Below are positions 1-5,309 of a stretch of 6,161 bases of DNA, one piece after another. This stretch comes from Candidatus Firestoneibacteriota bacterium (lineage in GTDB: Bacteria > Oederibacteriota > JAAXVQ01 > JAUVAV01): assembly GCA_030635415.1 (NCBI GenBank), contig DAOVYW010000149.1:1-6161 (forward strand), written 5' to 3'. A model generated the notes under the pieces. That model was not told the origin of the DNA, made no database searches, and worked only from the letters and a program-made list of their open reading frames with translations. Made by a program: the position numbers and the translations under genes. Every line of letters starts with the position of its first letter. Position 1 is the first letter of the stretch.

Positions 1-1
1 A

Positions 2-3000
2 ATATCCGCTCAGCTCACGAGTGTTGGATTGAAATTTCATGCCACCCAGGTCAAGTCAATCGCCAGGCGCAGCCAGGCCCGGTTTAAAACCCGGCTGCCG
101 GATATGGATAAGCAGTTCAACCGGAAATTCATGACTACACTTATACATATCAACAAACTGGCAGCCGGCGCTTCGCAGGATATTGGAGACATAATTAAGA
201 ATATCCATCTGGCGTCCGCTGACACCGGCATTAGCCGGGCCCTGGTGTGTGCTAAAGACCGGAGCGCCCGGGCGGCCAAGGATCTTACTGATGGCCGCGC
301 CCCGCCGAATTGGGATATCACGGAAACGCGGCCCACCAAGCCTCTGCATAAAATATATGAAAACGCCATTAACCATGCGGTAAATTTTATTCGTCAGCAG
401 ACCATACGCGCTGAGTTGCAGCATGCCCTGGATCAGGCGGTCATCCTGGGTAAGGAGGCGCGCGCGCTGCTGGACCGGCATATTCTGAAAATTAATAGTG
501 ATTTGGCCGGATTTATCTCTGTAGAGGCACGGCCCGCCATACCCCTGCCCTCCCTGGGTAAATCAGCTGAACAAATCGGCCTGTCAGACTCCCAGTCTCA
601 AATCCTCCGGGAACTCGATAACCTCCGTAACCTAAAAAATTATTTAACTGCCGGCCTGGAGCGCCAATTGCTGGAAATCCGGGGAGCGGACGCGGTTCTG
701 GTTGTGCAAGCCCTTGCCGGAAAATATCAGATCCTGGGCAAGGAATTTCAGGAAGCGTGGAAAAAGATTACCTGCCGGTTGAATCCCGGGGACCGGACTC
801 TGGATCCAGCCTTTAATTTTATGAATCCGGAGCAGTTCAAGCTGGATCAGGCACTCTTGCAAGCCTTGGAGCAGGATGTGTTTGCCCGGCTAGCGGAAAC
901 CCATCCCCTCTTAAAAGAGCTTGGAAAACCCAGGGATGTTACCGGCCTCTTGAATAACCTGGCCGCCCAAGGCGGCGCCCGGTTTTCTAAATGGCTTCAT
1001 CGCACCGCGGCCCATAAACATGCGGAAAATTTGACCCGGCTGAGGCAGGAGGCAAAGAACCTGCTCGATCAGGCTATTCATCTGGGTACAACTGAATTGC
1101 TTAAAAGCGATCTGAGCAAGCTTATAGGCAAGATAGAACTTGAAGCCAAAGAAATCGAGGCGATTTTCAGCACGGTCACCGGACCTTTAAAAAATATGCT
1201 CCTGCGTTCTGAATTCATGAATCAATTAGATGTTTTCAAACACCTGCCGGACCTTATTACCAGTCAAATAGATTCTTTCATCGGCGATGTTCAGGCTTTG
1301 ATAAGCAATAACGCTTTTATGCAATCCATTAATGCCTTGGGCAAAAACGTGTTGGATATCCGGGATCAGCTAAGCGGTAATGAGCCACTGGACTTGGTTG
1401 GAATAGGCCAAAAACTGGCCGCGCATTTTAACGGAACAGCCGATTTGGGGCAGATGGCAATCAATCGGGTCAGAACTTTGCTTACGGATGTGGGAAGCGC
1501 CCCTAGCGCTTTGAGTCTGTGGGCCGGGATCGCGGAAGGTTTTGGCAAATTTGGCGGGAATCTGGCAGGCAGGCTTAAAGATTTTATTACTGCTGCCTGC
1601 CAGATCGATCTGGGCGCGGCTTTTATGAATTTCACTTTAACCCCCGGTCAATTCTTCACGAAAACCGGAGATATGATCAGCGGATTTTTAGCTGACAGTT
1701 TTGAGTTTCGTTTCGATTCATCCGGGAGCTGGTTCCAGGCAGATCAGGTTTGGGATACAGTGGCCGATATTTTTAATTCCGAGAATTGGAAATTTGATTT
1801 TTTCCGGGATGCCGATGGGTTTATGCAATCCATTTCCGATGGGATCAGCTCATTGGTGGACCGCGGTCTCAAGTGGGCTCAAAACTGCTGGCAGGAATAC
1901 CTGGACCAGGCGCAGGAGTATCTTGACATTTTCACGGGCGGGCCGTCGCGATGGCTGGATGAACTGACCAGCGGAAAGTGGACGGACTCCATCAATGGAC
2001 TGATAGACAAATTCCTGCCCCCGGAGTTCCAACCCGCCAAAAGCGCGCTGGAGAAGATATGTTTTACTTTTGACGAGGATTTTGATCTCTCGGTTGATTA
2101 TGTTTTCAGTGTGCTTGATGACTTAAGCGCTTATCTGAGTGATGATCTGCACGGAATATATACGGACCTTAGTAATATATACAGACAGGGAGAGGAATAT
2201 TACCAAAAAGCAGAACAGGCCTACGAGGTCATCTCAAGCGGAGATTTGACATCCCTCGCAGTCATGGGCTCCCGGCTGCTTGGCCCCCTGAAAAACCCGG
2301 GTCCGGTGTATGTCCTGGGAAATGGCCTGGCAAGGGATAAAGGAGCTTATGCGAATCAAGCCGGGCAGACAAGTGTAGGGGCGGACTTCCATGTCCGCCC
2401 GAGCATTTCCGGCGTAGGGGCGGACTCCCACGTCCACCCGGACATTTCCGGCGTAGGGGCGGACTCCCATGTCCGCCCAGGCATTTCCAACGTAGGGGCG
2501 GACTCCCATGTCCGCCCGGACATTTCCAACGCCACCATTTATGGCAATGATCCTCTCTTGGAAAAACCTGACTTATCCCCTCCGCGAGGCAGTATTCCCA
2601 TGCCGCCTGGCAAAGGCCATTGGGAAATTGATCCTAAGACCGGAAGAAACGTCTGGATTTCGGAAGAGATCCCGGATACACCCTCCCTCCTTTCCCGCAT
2701 CGGCGGAGTGTTAAAAGAGGGAGTCAAAACCTGGGCGGATCCGCGAAGATGGGGCCCGAAGGCTGAGAAAGTTAATGCGGCAATTATTGAAACCGCCCCT
2801 AAAGTCGGCGCAGTATTAAAAGAAGCTGGAAAGACCTGGGCTGATCCAAGGAGGTGGGCGAAAAAAGCGGAAAAGGTGAATAAGGTGTTAGGCCACGGAG
2901 CGCCTGAAAAAGCCAAATATTTGAAAGAGATTGCTTACCAAATACGCGATATTACAAAAACCGGAATAAAAAGCTCCTTATACTTAATGAAAAAAGGGGC

Positions 3001-3727
3001 GGCAAAATTTACTAATCCAAAAGAATTTATTAAAACCACTAAAGACCTCTCACGCTGGGGGTTAAACAAAACAAGGCAAATTGGGAAAAACATTCGTAAA
3101 AAGGCGGGCAAAAATTTAAATAATGCCAGAATTTTCTGGAAAAATCCCAACAAATTGCAGAACAGTTTTAAATATTGGAAGGAACGAATCTTAAATACTG
3201 CTTATAAATTAGATATGGATTACGCAAAAACCGGCGTTATAGATGGCACAAAATTCGGATTGTGTGTTGGATATATGGCCAAAATTAAATTAGGAAGGCT
3301 TGGTCGTTTTAAAGTCGGATGTAGGCAGGGTGTTTTACAGGAAGTAGTAGATGGTGAACTTGTATTTAAAAAAGAAAATTATATAGGAGGTGAACTTGAA
3401 TTTTTAGGAATAGGAGTTAAAATAGCCACAGAGAACGGCAAGTATGGATTTGATTTCTATTGGAGTAAAGATTTTGTTGAAATCAACAAAGACGCCATAG
3501 AAATAGGCGGCACATTTATGTTCCCCGGAACTCCTCTCGGCGTAACCGGCGAAGCACATATTCATCTTGATAAATTACTCAAAAAGGCGATAATGCCATT
3601 CAGGAGGAGAAGAAATGAAGAAAATAATCCAAAGAATAATGATACTGAATCTAACCATAGGGAGCTTGATTTCTATTTTTTCACCGATATCAGCTTCCGG
3701 AAGTCTGAAAAATATTACGTTTCCTGA
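2..3727 (+). CDS. Giant helical protein, 5'-partial, with internal palindromic repeats and a toxin-like C-terminal tip
   Basis: I do not recognise the family. The frame is open to the left edge; the TTG at 29 has no ribosome binding site, so the true start lies upstream. Residues are counted from the codon at 29. Residues 1-760 are mainly amphipathic, charged helices with coiled-coil character and no clear membrane segment. Residues 783-834 are four 13-residue repeats made by in-frame palindromic DNA repeats. A GHWEIDPKTGRNVW linker starts at 863. Two TWADPRRW repeats lie at 901-908 and 936-943, followed by Lys/Arg-rich degenerate copies. Residues about 1058-1186 are rich in predicted beta strands and encoded by AT-rich DNA. 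The architecture suggests a polymorphic toxin or contact effector whose tip is paired with the overlapping small membrane gene; this is inference, and no catalytic motif was seen. Residues after about 1186 (an Arg-rich then Asn-rich tail) are probably an out-of-frame reading. A structural or extracellular scaffold protein is an alternative. Confidence 0.75.
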   Translation: MSAQLTSVGLKFHATQVKSIARRSQARFKTRLPDMDKQFNRKFMTTLIHINKLAAGASQDIGDIIKNIHLASADTGISRALVCAKDRSARAAKDLTDGRAPPNWDITETRPTKPLHKIYENAINHAVNFIRQQTIRAELQHALDQAVILGKEARALLDRHILKINSDLAGFISVEARPAIPLPSLGKSAEQIGLSDSQSQILRELDNLRNLKNYLTAGLERQLLEIRGADAVLVVQALAGKYQILGKEFQEAWKKITCRLNPGDRTLDPAFNFMNPEQFKLDQALLQALEQDVFARLAETHPLLKELGKPRDVTGLLNNLAAQGGARFSKWLHRTAAHKHAENLTRLRQEAKNLLDQAIHLGTTELLKSDLSKLIGKIELEAKEIEAIFSTVTGPLKNMLLRSEFMNQLDVFKHLPDLITSQIDSFIGDVQALISNNAFMQSINALGKNVLDIRDQLSGNEPLDLVGIGQKLAAHFNGTADLGQMAINRVRTLLTDVGSAPSALSLWAGIAEGFGKFGGNLAGRLKDFITAACQIDLGAAFMNFTLTPGQFFTKTGDMISGFLADSFEFRFDSSGSWFQADQVWDTVADIFNSENWKFDFFRDADGFMQSISDGISSLVDRGLKWAQNCWQEYLDQAQEYLDIFTGGPSRWLDELTSGKWTDSINGLIDKFLPPEFQPAKSALEKICFTFDEDFDLSVDYVFSVLDDLSAYLSDDLHGIYTDLSNIYRQGEEYYQKAEQAYEVISSGDLTSLAVMGSRLLGPLKNPGPVYVLGNGLARDKGAYANQAGQTSVGADFHVRPSISGVGADSHVHPDISGVGADSHVRPGISNVGADSHVRPDISNATIYGNDPLLEKPDLSPPRGSIPMPPGKGHWEIDPKTGRNVWISEEIPDTPSLLSRIGGVLKEGVKTWADPRRWGPKAEKVNAAIIETAPKVGAVLKEAGKTWADPRRWAKKAEKVNKVLGHGAPEKAKYLKEIAYQIRDITKTGIKSSLYLMKKGAAKFTNPKEFIKTTKDLSRWGLNKTRQIGKNIRKKAGKNLNNARIFWKNPNKLQNSFKYWKERILNTAYKLDMDYAKTGVIDGTKFGLCVGYMAKIKLGRLGRFKVGCRQGVLQEVVDGELVFKKENYIGGELEFLGIGVKIATENGKYGFDFYWSKDFVEINKDAIEIGGTFMFPGTPLGVTGEAHIHLDKLLKKAIMPFRRRRNEENNPKNNDTESNHRELDFYFFTDISFRKSEKYYVS
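2375..2530. repeat. Four tandem 39-bp palindromic repeats inside the large gene
   Basis: The units begin at 2375, 2414, 2453 and 2492. Each is a 26-bp module, GTAGGGGCGGAC + TCCCAT + GTCCGCCC, followed by a 13-bp linker ending ATTTCCGGC or ATTTCCAAC. GGGCGGAC and GTCCGCCC are perfect reverse complements around a 6-nt loop. Unit 2 has an A at 2436 that breaks one pair and changes Arg to His. Because 39 is a multiple of three, the array reads through as VGADSHVRPDISG-type 13-residue repeats without a stop. The 26-bp module resembles a REP/MITE-like repeat that is usually intergenic and scattered in environmental genomes (from memory, not searched). Confidence 0.93.
2711..2920 (+). repeat. Diverged tandem repeat of about 35 codons (TWADPRRW motif)
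   Basis: Two adjacent copies within the large gene share the pattern VLKE-x-(V/G)-KTWADPRRW-x-x-KAEKVN. The TWADPRRW octets are at residues 901-908 and 936-943, counted from the codon at 29, exactly 35 residues apart. Weaker relatives of the Asp/Asn-Pro core follow, around Pro997 (KFTNPKEF) and Pro1040 (FWKNPNKL), at irregular spacing. The segment is basic and probably helical. It sits between the GC-rich trunk and the AT-rich tip, where linkers occur in modular effectors. Confidence 0.7.
3581..3618 (+). other. Likely frameshift (A-run) and lost ATGA overlap at the end of the large gene
   Basis: The run of five A at 3581-3585 is read CTC AAA AAG GCG in the large gene. If one A were added, or the ribosome slipped back one base, translation would continue as KKGDNAIQEEKK and stop at TGA 3616-3618. 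That stop overlaps the ATG at 3615 of the next gene (ATGA), a typical coupled junction. The observed frame instead runs on for about 110 nt inside the next gene with a low-complexity Arg/Asn-rich tail. A real single-base deletion, an assembly error, or weak programmed -1 frameshifting on C-AAA-AAG are all possible. No obvious stimulatory hairpin was seen. Confidence 0.55.
3602..3609 (+). promoter_or_regulatory. Strong ribosome binding site for the small membrane gene
   Basis: AGGAGGAG lies 5 nt before the ATG at 3615; measured from the GGAGG core the spacing is 7 nt. This near-consensus site inside the end of the large gene fixes the start of the 110-codon gene and shows the overlap is real. 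Confidence 0.85.
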
Positions 3728-3947
3728 AATCCTTTTAGGCATATGGCTATTCATTTCCATCATTTGCGCTATTTATATTTTGTGTTTTTCTTTTTCGCAT
3801 TGGAGTAAACAGTCATTTACCAGTAGCTTTATGAAATTTGTCTGGCTTTTTATAATAATATTCGGCATGTTTATTCATTTTGCAGGGCCAATTTTATATT
3901 ATATTATGGTGGTTGAATTGAAAAAAACTTTAAGCAAATATAATTAG
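3615..3947 (+). CDS. Small integral membrane protein, candidate immunity protein, PLDc_N-like
   Basis: A 110-residue, strongly hydrophobic protein. The segments at about 8-27, 38-60 and 74-100 look membrane-spanning; the first could instead act as a signal sequence. The C-terminal two thirds, especially the Trp at 77 and HFAGPILYYI at 88-97, resemble the small PLDc_N (phospholipase D/nuclease N-terminal) membrane domain, in which an aromatic-rich helix ends in a G-P/A-x-x-Y motif; this is a pattern match by eye. The gene has a near-consensus ribosome binding site and overlaps the large gene upstream, so the two are probably translationally coupled. Its DNA is AT-rich like the tip of that gene. 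Position, size and membrane nature fit an immunity protein protecting the producer against the upstream C-terminal domain, but no function is shown directly. It could also be an accessory membrane protein. Confidence 0.85.
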   Translation: MKKIIQRIMILNLTIGSLISIFSPISASGSLKNITFPEILLGIWLFISIICAIYILCFSFSHWSKQSFTSSFMKFVWLFIIIFGMFIHFAGPILYYIMVVELKKTLSKYN

Positions 3948-3990
3948 TTTCTGTTGCGGGAATTCCCTTTTATCGGGCTTCTTACGCTTT

Positions 3991-4017
3991 GTCATTCCCA
4001 CGAAAGCGGGAATCCAG
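3991..4017. repeat. dRS3-like dispersed palindromic repeat
   Basis: GTC-ATTCCC-ACGAAAGC-GGGAAT-CCAG matches the ATTCCC-N8-GGGAAT pattern of the dRS3 element described in Neisseria; near-identical sequences occur between genes in many other bacteria. Arms are 3994-3999 and 4008-4013. The octamer GCGGGAAT also occurs at 3956-3963, suggesting a second, degraded half copy 50 bp upstream. Confidence 0.75.
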
Positions 4018-4133
4018 CGACTTTTCATATTTTATTATGATGATAACAAATGTTAGTACGTCTTTCTTTTCCGTTTTAGGGGGATGGCCAGGAAGCGGTG
4101 TTGGGGCGGCAACATATTTTTACTGGATAGCTG

Positions 4134-4161
4134 TTGGATATTAAAAATTCAGAGTCAATAT
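4134..4161 (+). promoter_or_regulatory. Weak candidate sigma70-type promoter before the lipoprotein gene
   Basis: TTGGAT (4134-4139) and CAATAT (4156-4161) are 16 bp apart, upstream of the ATG at 4212. Both boxes are imperfect, and the composition is AT-rich enough for chance matches. A promoter is expected in this gap because the lipoprotein gene lies 264 bp from the preceding gene. Confidence 0.25.
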
Positions 4162-4194
4162 AGGTATTTCTCTAACAAAGAGGACTCTATTACT

Positions 4195-4202
4195 AAAGGA
4201 GG
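4195..4202 (+). promoter_or_regulatory. Ribosome binding site of the lipoprotein gene
   Basis: AAAGGAGG lies 9 nt before the ATG at 4212 and supports that start codon. Confidence 0.85.
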
Positions 4203-4211
4203 ACGTTATAA

Positions 4212-5201
4212 ATGAAACACTTTTTTTCTATTTTAATGCTGGCATTGCTTTTTGGCTTGTCTGTTTTTCTATCTTCATGTGCAATAGAGGGCCCGATTGG
4301 ACCCGCCGGGCCGACCGGACAGACTGGTGAAGACGGCCAGGATGGAGATAAAGGCGATCCGGGCCTTCCCGGGGCAGATGCTCAAGGAAATATAATTTCA
4401 GACACTACTTGGACTGCAGCAAATGGGCCTTATGTGCTAGAAAAAAACATTGTTGTAAAATCAGGAGTAACACTAACTTTGGAACCTAGTGCATCAATAA
4501 ATTTAAACCCTAACACAATTATCTATATCGATGGCACACTAGACGCACAAGGCACAGCATCAAATCATATCCTTTTCAAAAAGGAAGGAAGCGTAGGCGG
4601 GGGAGAAATTTATTTTTCTTCGACCTCTACTGACAGCATATTAAGATATTGCGAATTACAGGATAATCATTTCACTCTTGATGCCAACAATGTAGATATC
4701 CAGTATTGCAAATTCATCAATTCAACACAAACAACGGGGACACCTGCGATCTTTAATCCCAACTTTAATTTAATAGCATTAAACATTAGCAATTGCACTT
4801 TTATTGGCAATAACAATAGTAATAGTTGCGGTGTATATGTTTGTTTAGGCGGTTTTTCAGGGACCCTTAATAATTGTATTATACAATCATTTCAACGAGG
4901 TATTTTCGCTGAAAATTCCAATTTAACGATAACCAATTCTTCAGTTGTTGCTTTCTCTCTCTTTGGAATTTCCACTATTACTAGTACTATAAATATTACA
5001 AATAGCAATATTTATGGAAATAGTGATATTTATTATTATAACCAAAATTCAGCTGATCAAATAGCCACCAACAATTATTGGGGAACGACAACAGAGATTG
5101 AGTCAAAAATTTACGACCATAACGATAATCCAAGCTTCGGCACGGTTGATTATTCAGGATATTTATCTGATCCTGTAACAGTTAGCGGTTGCGGGTGGTA
5201 A
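4212..5201 (+). CDS. Lipoprotein with collagen-like repeats and right-handed beta-helix
   Basis: A 329-residue protein. Residues 1-22 form a signal peptide ending in a lipobox, LSSC, with Cys23 as the lipidation site. Ala at +2 rather than Asp favours the outer membrane by the usual sorting rule. Residues 27-56 are ten Gly-X-Y triplets (GPIGPAGPTG then GEDGQDGDKG), a collagen-like stalk. Residues about 60-300 are Asn-, Ile- and Ser-rich short strands with recurring N-x-x-I and NCTFIGN-type turns, as in right-handed parallel beta-helix proteins (NosD or pectate-lyase-like fold). NNYWG at 287-291, followed by an IYDHNDNP segment and a SGYLSDP end, is a common closing pattern of such domains. 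The stalk would hold the beta-helix away from the membrane, suggesting an adhesin or a polysaccharide-binding or -modifying protein. No catalytic site is recognised. The gene is AT-rich, with its own ribosome binding site and leader. Confidence 0.9.
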   Translation: MKHFFSILMLALLFGLSVFLSSCAIEGPIGPAGPTGQTGEDGQDGDKGDPGLPGADAQGNIISDTTWTAANGPYVLEKNIVVKSGVTLTLEPSASINLNPNTIIYIDGTLDAQGTASNHILFKKEGSVGGGEIYFSSTSTDSILRYCELQDNHFTLDANNVDIQYCKFINSTQTTGTPAIFNPNFNLIALNISNCTFIGNNNSNSCGVYVCLGGFSGTLNNCIIQSFQRGIFAENSNLTITNSSVVAFSLFGISTITSTINITNSNIYGNSDIYYYNQNSADQIATNNYWGTTTEIESKIYDHNDNPSFGTVDYSGYLSDPVTVSGCGW

Positions 5202-5206
5202 TAACT

Positions 5207-5224
5207 AATGGGTGAAACTCATTT
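5207..5224 (+). terminator. Weak stem-loop after the lipoprotein gene
   Basis: AATGGGT (5207-5213) and ACTCATT (5217-5223) pair with one G-U pair around a GAA loop, 6 nt after the stop codon. Only a short T stretch follows, and the stem is AT-rich, so it would be at best a weak terminator or an mRNA 3' hairpin. Confidence 0.3.
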
Positions 5225-5294
5225 AAAAATATCATGTCAATAATTGTCGCAAGAAACAAATCTATGAAATTTTATGGATTTAAATCATTTCCAA

Positions 5295-5300
5295 AAGGAG
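5295..5300 (+). promoter_or_regulatory. Ribosome binding site of the collar-domain gene
   Basis: AAGGAG lies 9 nt before the ATG at 5310 and decides the start, which also gives a good signal peptide. Confidence 0.8.
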
Positions 5301-5309
5301 AATTTGACA

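Larger units (their letters stand above)
3948..4211. other. Intergenic region between the membrane-protein and lipoprotein genes
   Basis: This 264-bp gap holds a perfect GGGAATTCCC palindrome (3958-3967), a dRS3-like repeat (3991-4017), a 35-codon ORF without a ribosome binding site (4037-4144), and the untranslated leader of the lipoprotein gene. I see no convincing intrinsic terminator with a T-run. Its mixed composition, with a GC-rich patch at 4078-4112, suggests repeat insertion or gene remnants. Confidence 0.6.

Noticed and set aside
29..31. TTG as the true start of the large gene
   Set aside because: There is no ribosome binding site before it and the frame is open to the window edge, so the gene is more likely cut by the window.
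2375..2530. CRISPR array
   Set aside because: The regular 39-bp period has no unique spacers; the 13-bp linkers are nearly identical and the array reads through in frame as part of a protein.
2234..2538. Two overlapping minus-strand ORFs across the palindromic repeats
   Set aside because: Palindromic repeats stay open on both strands, and the predicted peptides only mirror the repeat (ESAPT-type units). There is no ribosome binding site, and the + strand gene spans the region.
3618..3727. The last ~37 codons of the large gene as a genuine domain
   Set aside because: They lie within the well-supported small membrane gene, are low-complexity, and disappear if the A-run at 3581-3585 gains one base.
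5277..5286. GATTTAAATC palindrome as an operator
   Set aside because: A 10-bp AT-rich palindrome is expected by chance in this composition, and it has no second copy nearby.
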